Source: an uncultured Collinsella sp.
Lineage (GTDB): Bacteria; Actinomycetota; Coriobacteriia; Coriobacteriales; Coriobacteriaceae
DNA length: 12,223 nucleotides
NCBI GenBank assembly: GCA_900553165.1
Contig: USCN01000022.1
Location: forward strand, 1 to 12,223
Direction: 5' to 3'
The position numbers were made by a program, and so were the translations under genes. Position 1 is the stretch's first letter, and every line of letters begins with the position of its first letter. The notes beneath the pieces are model-generated. The model was not told the origin of the DNA, did no database searches, and saw only the letters and a list, made by a program, of their open reading frames with translations. Positions 5,832-11,528 of this stretch are shown one piece after another.

Positions 5832-7121
5832 CTATAGACAAAATGCCGCATAAAGTGGAACAGACATCAGCCCATCATTCATTCCAAAGGGTTTAGTCGA
5901 TAGCCTGATAAGGCGCACGCCCGGATGGGTCTTTTTAAGTGAGGACAGGCTTCGAGATCTTGTGTTCTCTCCCGCCTTGACTTCAATCGCAGACAAGCAT
6001 CCCTGCTTCTCTACTACAAAGTCGATTTCCGCACGATTATCTCGCGCCCAATAATGCAGCGGATAGCCCATGGCTGAAAGCTGTTGGGCAACGTAGTTTT
6101 CGGTAAGTGCACCCATGAATGTGCCGCCGATACCGGAAAGAATATCGGCGCGTTGAGCACCGGCCTTGGAGACGAGCAGCCCTGTATCCGCCTGATAGAT
6201 TTTAAAAGCAGAAGGGTTAACGAAGGCCTCTAAAGGGCTTTCGATCTGCCCGACTAGGCTGCAGCGCGCCACCGTACCCGACAATACAAGCCAGTCGAGA
6301 GCATCTCCAAAGAGAGACGCATTGCCCCCCGCTCGCACTACCTTGTATTGAAATTTACGATTCTCTTTGGCAAGCTGCTGTGGAATGGAATCGAAGCACG
6401 CACGCGTCTTTGCGCTCAAGCGCTCATCAGCATATTTATTAGTGTCGGCGGAGTATCCGTCGAGAATAATCCGATGCTTTTCGGCCACATCAATGATTGA
6501 CTGATCATCGATGTACGTTTGGACCGCCTCGGGCATTCCGCCAACAACAAGATACTGCCGATAGAGCCCAAGCGCCTTTTCATGAAGGCTTGGCGCAAGA
6601 GGACCCATAAACTCGAATGATGAGCGTATCTCGTCGACCAGCTGATCGTGCCCCATCGCCCAGAGAAACTCCTCGAAATCGAGTGGAGTCATCTCAATCA
6701 AGTCGGTCTTTCCGACGGGGAACGAATACGACTGATGGTTAATGGCAACCCCCAGAAGCGACCCAGCAGCCGCAATGTAATACTCGGGAGCATCTTCGCA
6801 AAAGTATTTAAGGGAAGTGAGCGCTTCCTCGCATGCCTGGATCTCGTCAATGAACAGTAAGGTTTTGCCAGGCACGATACGCTGTCCCGTACGAGCCTCG
6901 ATCGCGCGTACGATCGAATGAGGGTCAAGACCGCCCGAAAAATCCGCTCGCGCCGACCGGTCGTTCTCAAGATTAACGTAGACAACCGATTCGAAAAGAT
7001 CCTGAGCGTACGTTCTGAGCAGATAGGTCTTGCCACACTGGCGCACGCCTTTGACCAGCAAAGGTTTTCTATCAGCCCTGTCTCGCCATTCCCTAAGGAG
7101 CTCGTCTGCCTTGCGACGCAT
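5832..7121 (-). CDS. AAA ATPase with C-terminal nuclease-like domain (AAA_14/DUF4143)
   Basis: The product is 429 residues from the chosen ATG. The N-terminal P-loop domain has Walker A GVRQCGKT (25-32) and Walker B LLFIDEIQ (88-95), followed by AAAGSLLG (about 117-124) and PLDFEEFL (about 146-153), which are features of the AAA_14 group. The C-terminal DUF4143 region ends with an ExD...ExK arrangement (AEIDFVVEKQG, Asp367; AIEVKAG, Glu380 and Lys382), the PD-(D/E)XK nuclease-like signature. Such proteins are common, often horizontally moved, and mostly uncharacterised; defence or DNA-related roles are suggested but unproven. A TTG at 7127 would add two residues, but the AAGG at 7128-7131 touches it directly and sits six bases before the ATG at 7121. 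It is a single gene, not obviously operonic. Confidence 0.9.
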   Translation of the reverse strand: MRRKADELLREWRDRADRKPLLVKGVRQCGKTYLLRTYAQDLFESVVYVNLENDRSARADFSGGLDPHSIVRAIEARTGQRIVPGKTLLFIDEIQACEEALTSLKYFCEDAPEYYIAAAGSLLGVAINHQSYSFPVGKTDLIEMTPLDFEEFLWAMGHDQLVDEIRSSFEFMGPLAPSLHEKALGLYRQYLVVGGMPEAVQTYIDDQSIIDVAEKHRIILDGYSADTNKYADERLSAKTRACFDSIPQQLAKENRKFQYKVVRAGGNASLFGDALDWLVLSGTVARCSLVGQIESPLEAFVNPSAFKIYQADTGLLVSKAGAQRADILSGIGGTFMGALTENYVAQQLSAMGYPLHYWARDNRAEIDFVVEKQGCLSAIEVKAGENTRSRSLSSLKKTHPGVRLIRLSTKPFGMNDGLMSVPLYAAFCL

Positions 7122-7302
7122 ACGCAACCTTCCCTCATGAACTTCTGTTTGACAATATTTTAACGCGGATTAATTTGTTTTCAGTTATTTTTCTGCGTTT
7201 AAAAATTGTTCCTATACGGCACTTGAGGGAATACACCCCTATCTCTTGGTAAGGATAGCAAGCATTTCCACCAACGCTGATTGCCATGCGTTCTTCTTGT
7301 CC

Positions 7303-7833
7303 TTAGGCGAGCTTGCGAGCGAGCTCTCGCACCTCTTCCAGCTTGGGCGAGGAGGCCATGCTGTCGCGCTCGGTCATACCGCTGATGGTGACAATGCCCT
7401 GGTCCTCCCACTTGCAGTACGCGCAGGTTGACTTGTACATAGCGATCGCCGCATCATAGACGCCCTGGCTGTGGCTATCGAGCAGAAGGGCCGTCTTGGT
7501 GAACGGGAATCCCGTGGCACCGAAAGCGTACAGACGGTCGATGGCGGCCTTTTCCTGCGCGGTGATATCGAACCAGTAGATAGGCGAAGCAAAGACGACC
7601 ATATCTGCATCTTTCAGCGACTCGATCACGTTGGCCATGTCATCCTTCTGCACGCAGACGCCCCCATGGGCGAAGCAGTACTGGCATCCCAAGCAGCCGG
7701 CGATCTTCTTGCTGGCAACGCGAACGACCTCAACCGTATTACCGCCCTCACGCGCGGTCTCGGCAAACGCCTCGACCATGGTGTCGGTATTGGCGCCCTT
7801 GCGCGGGCTACCACTCAATACAACGATATTCAT
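7303..7833 (-). CDS. Iron-sulfur flavoprotein-like NAD(P)H oxidoreductase
   Basis: This 176-residue protein has a flavodoxin-like fold (NADPH-dependent FMN reductase family). SGSPRKGANT (7-16) is the FMN-phosphate loop, and FASPIYW (about 80-86) follows strand 3 at the flavin. The segment CLGCQYCFAHGGVC gives Cys47, Cys50, Cys53 and Cys60, the compact C-x2-C-x2-C-x6-C pattern of archaeal and bacterial iron-sulfur flavoproteins (Isf), so a 4Fe-4S cluster next to FMN is plausible. Expected role: cytoplasmic electron transfer or reduction of quinones, nitro-compounds or peroxide; the substrate cannot be told. The start is supported by GGAGGG about nine bases before the ATG. It is related in design to the flavoprotein at 9780-10319 but separated from the hydrolase gene by 146 bases, so it probably has its own promoter. 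Confidence 0.9.
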   Translation of the reverse strand: MNIVVLSGSPRKGANTDTMVEAFAETAREGGNTVEVVRVASKKIAGCLGCQYCFAHGGVCVQKDDMANVIESLKDADMVVFASPIYWFDITAQEKAAIDRLYAFGATGFPFTKTALLLDSHSQGVYDAAIAMYKSTCAYCKWEDQGIVTISGMTERDSMASSPKLEEVRELARKLA

Positions 7834-7876
7834 AGAAATCTCCCTCCTTCATGCCGCAGGCGCGCGGACACATTTC

Positions 7877-7906
7877 GTTGTAACCAAAACGGATGGAGTT
7901 AATCAA
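7877..7906 (-). promoter_or_regulatory. Candidate promoter of the flavoprotein gene
   Basis: On the minus strand TTGATT (7901-7906), an 18-base spacer and TACAAC (7877-7882) lie 43 bases upstream of the ATG at 7833. Each hexamer matches four of six consensus positions. No copy of the MerR dyad found at 10370-10389 occurs here, so this gene may not belong to that regulon. Confidence 0.4.
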
Positions 7907-7979
7907 TCGCCTCGTTTCAGCTACTCCCACTCTTTAGAAGGATCGTTGCTGGAGACTTGGCATTAAATCAAGGCATGCC

Positions 7980-8951
7980 TTATTTCAGATGCTCTCCAAA
8001 GAACGCTTTCAGCTTTTCAAACGGAATGACGTCCATCTGATCGTAAAGGTCGGTGTGGCTGGCACCGGGAATAATGAGCAGTTCCTTATTGTCTCCGGTC
8101 AGCTTACTGTACGCGGTTTCGCTGAAATAGCGGGAGTGCGCCTTCTCGCCGTGTACCAGCAACACGGCAGAGCGGATCTCGCCGGCGTATTGCAAAATCG
8201 GCATATTCATGAACGACAGCGAGGACGTCACGTTCCAGCCACCGTTGGAGTTCAGGCTGCGGGGGTGGTAGCCTCGCGGATTCTTGTAGTAGGCGTAATA
8301 GTCCTTTACAAACTGCGGTGCGTCCTCCGGCAGCGGATCGACCACGCCACCGGCAAGCGCGTAGCTGCCGTTTTTGTAGTCCTCGGTGCGCTGCGCGTTC
8401 AGCGCTTTTCGCTTTTCAAAGCGTGCCTGTTCGGAATCCTCGGCGTCAAAATAGCCGTTGGCAGTCGCGCGGGTCAAGTCATACATGGTCATGGCCGCAG
8501 TGGCTTTGATACGGGTGTCAATGGCTGCGGCATTGATCGCTATACCGCCCCAACCGCAAATGCCGATAATGCCGATGCGCTCCGGGTCGACGTTCTCCTG
8601 CATGGAGAGGAAATCCACCGCGGCGCAGAAGTCCTCGGTGTTGATGTCCGGCGATGCTACATACCGGGGCGTGCCGCCGCTCTCGCCGGTATAGGACGGG
8701 TCGAAGGCAATTGTCAAAAAGCCCAGCTCCGCCATTTTCTGCGCATACAGACCGGAGGACTGCTCCTTCACCGCGCCAAACGGGCCGCTGACAGCGATGG
8801 CGGGCAACTTGCCTTCCGCGTTCTTCGGCATGTAGACGTCAGCCGCGAGCGTGATGCCGTATCGGTTGTGGAAGGTCGCCTTGCCGTGCTCGACCTTGTC
8901 GCTTTTGGAGAAACCCTTGTCCCACTCCTGCGTCAGCTTCAACTGCTCCAT
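7980..8951 (-). CDS. Alpha/beta hydrolase
   Basis: This 323-residue cytoplasmic protein belongs to the dienelactone-hydrolase/YcjY-like part of the alpha/beta-hydrolase superfamily. Strand and oxyanion regions are seen at LPAIAVSGPFGAVKEQ (49-64) and the conserved AFDPSYTGESGG (82-93). The nucleophile elbow reads GICGWGG (130-136), with Cys132 rather than serine and Trp134 two residues later. The acid is probably Glu269 in VHGEKAHS, and His299 in GASHTDLYD completes a possible triad. No signal peptide is seen. Its start codon lies two bases after the stop of the CMD/cupin gene, and its AAGGAGG (8959-8965) is inside the end of that gene, so the two are tightly coupled. The substrate is unknown; context suggests a reactive carbonyl or ester product. 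Confidence 0.9.
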   Translation of the reverse strand: MEQLKLTQEWDKGFSKSDKVEHGKATFHNRYGITLAADVYMPKNAEGKLPAIAVSGPFGAVKEQSSGLYAQKMAELGFLTIAFDPSYTGESGGTPRYVASPDINTEDFCAAVDFLSMQENVDPERIGIIGICGWGGIAINAAAIDTRIKATAAMTMYDLTRATANGYFDAEDSEQARFEKRKALNAQRTEDYKNGSYALAGGVVDPLPEDAPQFVKDYYAYYKNPRGYHPRSLNSNGGWNVTSSLSFMNMPILQYAGEIRSAVLLVHGEKAHSRYFSETAYSKLTGDNKELLIIPGASHTDLYDQMDVIPFEKLKAFFGEHLK

Positions 8952-8953
8952 GC

Positions 8954-9718
8954 CTAAGCCTCCTTGTCAGTCGCTTTAAGGTATTGCTCGTCGTCCACGG
9001 GCTCCAACCACTCGTTGGAGGCCTCCTCACCCGGAACCTCCACCGCGAGATGAGAGAACCAGCTGTCGGGCGCAGCACCGTGCCAATGCTTTACGCCCGC
9101 GGGAATATTTACTACATCGCCAGGGCACAGCTCCTGTGCCGGTTTGCCCCATTCCTGGTAAAGCCCTCGACCAGCCACGCAGACGATAATCTGTCCGCCA
9201 CCGCTTTTGGCGTGATGGATGTGCCAGTTGTTGCGGCAGCCGGGCTCGAACGTAACGTTGTAAATGCCGACCTGCTCGGTGGAAAGGGGCGCGAGGTAGC
9301 TTTGCCCGATAAAGTACTTCGCGAATGCATCGTTGGGGGCACCGATGGGAAAGGCCATCTCGTTTTGGTGCTCGGCCTTTGCGTCGGTGGCATCGCCATC
9401 CGCCCAGACCTCCTTCGCCATACGAAAGGCCGCCCACGCCTTGGGCCATCCCGCATAAAACGCCGCGTGCGTAAGGATTTCCGCTATCTCCGTCCTGGTC
9501 ACGCCGTTGTTCTTAGCAGACATCAGATGATATTGAAACGAAGAGTCCGTCAGTCCCTGCGCCATCAGGGCCACAACCGTTACCACGCTGCGGTCTCGAA
9601 GGGAAAGCCCGTCTTCTCGGCTCCACACCTCGCCGAACAGCACATCGTCATTGAGCTGTGCAAATTTGGGGGCAAAGTCCCCCAGAGCATCTCTGCCTGC
9701 CGTCTGCTTAATCGTCAT
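8954..9718 (-). CDS. Carboxymuconolactone decarboxylase-cupin fusion protein
   Basis: This 254-residue protein joins two domains. The N-terminal part (about 15-105) is a carboxymuconolactone decarboxylase (CMD)-type helical domain: SLRDRSVVTVVALMAQG (39-55) and ILTHAAFYAGWPKAWAAF (81-98). It lacks the CxxC of AhpD peroxidase partners. The C-terminal part (about 140-232) is a cupin. Motif 1 is NNWHIHHAKSGGGQ, with metal ligands His166 and His168 and Gln176 where Glu is usual; motif 2 is PGDVVNIPAGVKHWHG with His211. CMD/cupin fusions occur beside flavodoxins and hydrolases in gut bacteria, but their reaction is poorly known. The start is fixed by AGGAGG eight bases before the ATG. It is the middle gene of the MerR-linked leftward operon, 61 bases after the flavoprotein gene. 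Confidence 0.9.
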   Translation of the reverse strand: MTIKQTAGRDALGDFAPKFAQLNDDVLFGEVWSREDGLSLRDRSVVTVVALMAQGLTDSSFQYHLMSAKNNGVTRTEIAEILTHAAFYAGWPKAWAAFRMAKEVWADGDATDAKAEHQNEMAFPIGAPNDAFAKYFIGQSYLAPLSTEQVGIYNVTFEPGCRNNWHIHHAKSGGGQIIVCVAGRGLYQEWGKPAQELCPGDVVNIPAGVKHWHGAAPDSWFSHLAVEVPGEEASNEWLEPVDDEQYLKATDKEA

Positions 9719-9779
9719 GTTTGATTCCTCCTGTCGATGGTTTTGAGTGCAAAACTGCTTCCGTGCAGCTAAGCCGCGT

Positions 9780-10319
9780 CTAGACTCTCATGCCCATTCG
9801 CCGCGCCTGCTCCAGAGCAGGATGCCCGGCGATATCGCCCACGCCGTTTACGCCGCCGGCGAAAACCGTACCAACAAGCGTGCAACGGGAGAAACAGTCA
9901 ACCCATCCCTGCACTGCCTTTTTCGCGCCGTCGAAGGTTGAGCGCCCGTCCTCCGCCGCCGTTGCCAATAGATACGCCTCGCTGAATGCATAATCGGAGC
10001 CAAATAGCGGGTTGGCGCGGTCGAGCATGGTCTTGAGCTGGCCACAGACGCTGTAGTAGTAGACGGGCGTTGCGAACACCAGAACATCGGCGTCGTGCAT
10101 CTTGGCGGCAATTTCCACGGCATCGTCTTGGATAACGCAGTGACCCAGCTTTAGGCAGGCAAGGCAGCCCCTGCAGAAGCCTATTTGCTTTTCGCGCAGG
10201 CGCACGGTCTCAACGCTATGGCCCGCTTCCCGCGCACCGTTGGCGAAAGCGTCCGCCAACGTCTCGGAATTGCCATTCTTTCGTTGACTTGAAGAGACTA
10301 TCAAAACCTTTTTGCTCAT
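9780..10319 (-). CDS. Iron-sulfur flavoprotein-like NAD(P)H oxidoreductase (MerR-linked)
   Basis: This is a 179-residue flavodoxin-fold protein and the first gene of the leftward operon. SSSQRKNGNSET (9-20) forms the FMN-phosphate loop. Cys49, Cys52, Cys55 and Cys61 (FCRGCLACLKLGHC) give the C-x2-C-x2-C-x5-C cluster motif of Isf-type flavoproteins, and VFATPVYYYSVCGQLK (about 80-95) is the conserved region after strand 3. It ends with a leucine/glycine-rich segment without other domains. It probably reduces a small electrophile or passes electrons using FMN and a 4Fe-4S centre; the substrate is unknown. The start ATG at 10319 has AAGGGA about nine bases upstream. It is transcribed divergently from the MerR gene through a shared 104-base region containing the MerR-type promoter. 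Confidence 0.9.
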   Translation of the reverse strand: MSKKVLIVSSSQRKNGNSETLADAFANGAREAGHSVETVRLREKQIGFCRGCLACLKLGHCVIQDDAVEIAAKMHDADVLVFATPVYYYSVCGQLKTMLDRANPLFGSDYAFSEAYLLATAAEDGRSTFDGAKKAVQGWVDCFSRCTLVGTVFAGGVNGVGDIAGHPALEQARRMGMRV

Positions 10320-10361
10320 TACGAAACATCCCTTGCATTCTCTGTTTTATTAACGAGAATG

Positions 10362-10392
10362 AAGGTAATACCTAAACCTAACTTTAGGTCAA
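10362..10392 (-). promoter_or_regulatory. MerR-type promoter of the flavoprotein/CMD-cupin/hydrolase operon
   Basis: On the minus strand, -35 TTGACC (10387-10392) and a -10-like TACCTT (10362-10367) are separated by 19 bases. This over-long spacer is the hallmark of promoters that MerR proteins activate by DNA distortion. The -10 itself is poor (three of six), as expected for a promoter needing activation. It lies 43 bases upstream of the ATG at 10319. Confidence 0.7.
10370..10389. promoter_or_regulatory. MerR operator dyad
   Basis: ACCTAAACCTAACTTTAGGT has perfect 7-base arms (ACCTAAA/TTTAGGT) around a 6-base centre and sits in the promoter spacer. On the minus strand it resembles, from memory, the AGTTAACT-centred operators of AdhR/NmlR regulators. 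It is 34 bases upstream of the MerR start codon, so it may also control the regulator. Confidence 0.7.
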
Positions 10393-10423
10393 GGAATGAA
10401 CTTAAGATTTATTCGGAGGAGCC

Positions 10424-10864
10424 ATGTACACAATCGGACAAGTGTCGGAGATGTTCGGTTTGCCCACTTCTACGCTGCGATATTACGACAAGCAGGGATT
10501 GTTCCCGGGGCTGGAGCGGACGTCCGGCATTCGCCGGTTCAGCGATACGGAACTCGAGGCGCTTCGGGTCATCGAATGCCTAAAGAAGGCGGGGATGGAG
10601 ATCAAGGACATCCGGCTGTTCATGGAATGGTGCGCAGAGGGTCCCTCAACATACCCCAAACGCAAGGCCATGTTCGAGGAGCGAAAGGCCCACATGGAGT
10701 CGGAGATCGCGAACATGAACCGTGCGCTGGACATGCTGAAGTACAAATGTTGGTTCTACGGGCAGCTGAGCCAGGGCGAAAACGAGGCCGAGCTAAGGGC
10801 CATGATTCCCGACGGTTTGCCGACAGAGATTAAAGAGGCCTACGAGAACGCCCACGCCCGATAG
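10424..10864 (+). CDS. MerR-family transcriptional regulator (AdhR/NmlR-like)
   Basis: This 146-residue protein has the MerR winged helix-turn-helix at the N-terminus: YTIGQVSEMFGLPTSTLRYY (2-21), the wing GIRRFSD (35-41) and ALRVIECLKKAGMEIKDIRL (46-65). A dimerising coiled coil (about 75-110) and a short C-terminal tail follow. There is no large effector domain, so this is a small one-component type. Cys52 lies in the ECLKKAGM segment, the place of the reactive cysteine of the B. subtilis aldehyde regulator AdhR; Cys70 and Cys109 are also present. The ATG follows GGAGGA by three bases. It is divergent from the flavoprotein operon and very probably activates it through the 10370-10389 dyad. 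Response to aldehydes or other electrophiles is inferred from Cys52, the dyad and the neighbouring CMD gene. Confidence 0.92.
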   Translation: MYTIGQVSEMFGLPTSTLRYYDKQGLFPGLERTSGIRRFSDTELEALRVIECLKKAGMEIKDIRLFMEWCAEGPSTYPKRKAMFEERKAHMESEIANMNRALDMLKYKCWFYGQLSQGENEAELRAMIPDGLPTEIKEAYENAHAR

Positions 10865-10923
10865 TGCCGCCCGATGCTCGGAGGGCTTCGACGAGGAGTC
10901 GTTTTCGGGTAGGAATGCAAGGA

Positions 10924-10960
10924 AAAGGCCTCCGAACCAGAGGGTTCGGAGGCCTTTATT
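10924..10960 (+). terminator. Strong intrinsic terminator after the MerR gene
   Basis: AAAGGCCTCCGAACC (10924-10938) and GGTTCGGAGGCCTTT (10943-10957) form a perfect 15-bp stem with a 4-base loop (AGAG). The T-rich side TTTATT follows. It starts about 60 bases after the MerR stop codon and should end that transcript. The A-run on the left side could let it work from the other strand too. Confidence 0.92.
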
Positions 10961-11176
10961 CCCGTTATTTCGCTGGTGGCTTTGCTTTGCGGCGATGTCA
11001 AAACAACATCAGACGATACTCGGCAGTACTAAAACGCGAGTTCAGAACACAGTTCCCGCTATTCCCACTCGATGGCGTCGGTTCTGCCGTCCCGTCACTC
11101 CAGTTACACCCAGTTTTCGGCATCGACACGGAACGCGTGCCGCCAAATGACGCGATGTCGCGTTTCGTCGGCTTCG

Positions 11177-11245
11177 GGGACAAAAGCTGGGACAACCTCA
11201 AAAACTTTTTTCAAACTCAGGGCTTTGAGTTTTTGTTTTTGTCCC
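11177..11245. repeat. Nested inverted repeat with T-rich 3' side
   Basis: Outer arms GGGACAAAA (11177-11185) and TTTTGTCCC (11237-11245) enclose an inner hairpin AAACTCA (11213-11219), loop GGGCTT, TGAGTTT (11226-11232). The inner hairpin is followed by TTGTTTTTG, so it resembles an intrinsic terminator read rightward. A direct repeat of GGGACAA (11177 and 11189) lies in the left part. Confidence 0.6.
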
Positions 11246-11322
11246 AAAGTGCGCGGCGGGTCGCCTTTGGAGGCTCGATGGCGCCGAAAACGCCCGTTTT
11301 GAAACTCAACCGCCCTTTTGCC

Positions 11323-11371
11323 CGCAAGCCGCCAGCTGCAATCGCAAGTGAATTAACGCGGGTGGCTTGCG
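11323..11371. repeat. 11-base inverted repeat with a 27-base loop
   Basis: CGCAAGCCGCC (11323-11333) and GGTGGCTTGCG (11361-11371) pair with one G-T wobble. A third related GGTGGCTTGC lies at 11435. It is part of the same structured non-coding region and of unknown role. Confidence 0.5.
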
Positions 11372-11487
11372 CGCCATTTGCAAAACCCCAGGTCGCAGGT
11401 CTTCGCCATTCGTGAACAAAGTGAGTAGTCTCAGGTGGCTTGCTTATGAGTTGGCGAACGGGCCTTCAGGATTCAGGGCAAACATGC

Positions 11488-11496
11488 TGGTAGAAT
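11488..11496 (+). promoter_or_regulatory. Extended -10 promoter of the Abi gene
   Basis: TGGTAGAAT contains the extended -10 element TGn followed by TAGAAT (five of six consensus positions), 32 bases before the ATG at 11529. No good -35 is seen at the right distance, which an extended -10 can tolerate. Confidence 0.55.
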
Positions 11497-11528
11497 AGGA
11501 TTCTCAAATCAATGACAGGAGACCGAGC

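Larger units (their letters stand above)
10965..11465. other. About 500 bp without a convincing gene; structured repeat-like DNA
   Basis: One plus-strand frame is open here (10864-11415), but it starts at a GTG with no ribosome binding site, runs through the terminator hairpin and encodes no recognisable domain. Instead the stretch holds several inverted repeats (see 11177-11245 and 11323-11371), and GGTGGCTT occurs three times (10975, 11361, 11435). The conceptual peptide around DKSWDNLKNFFQTQGF seems familiar from 'hypothetical proteins' in Collinsella genomes, suggesting a dispersed intergenic element mis-annotated as genes; this is memory, not a search result. Confidence 0.5.

Noticed and set aside
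7970..7981. Perfect 12-base palindrome AAGGCATGCCTT at the hydrolase stop codon
   Set aside because: It has no loop and no T-run, so it is a poor terminator. A 12-base palindrome is not rare enough by itself to claim a function.
7989..8957. 322-codon plus-strand open frame opposite the hydrolase gene
   Set aside because: It mirrors the hydrolase codons; no domain, no start signals. The minus-strand product has clear family motifs.
8984..9724. 246-codon plus-strand open frame opposite the CMD-cupin gene
   Set aside because: It is an antisense shadow of a gene with recognisable CMD and cupin motifs and a strong ribosome binding site.
9741..9779. Small CTGC/GCAG hairpin followed by TTTT between the flavoprotein and CMD-cupin genes
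   Set aside because: The stem is only four base pairs, too weak to call a terminator; the genes are more simply read as one operon.
11044..11054. GAAC-N3-GTTC sequence considered as a second LexA box
   Set aside because: The spacing is three rather than four bases and the outer C/G are missing, so it does not fit the SOS-box pattern.
10864..11415. 183-codon plus-strand open frame after the MerR gene
   Set aside because: It starts at a GTG without a ribosome binding site, runs through a strong intrinsic terminator and has no recognisable domain. I treat the region as non-coding and possibly repetitive; a shorter gene starting near 11155 cannot be wholly excluded.
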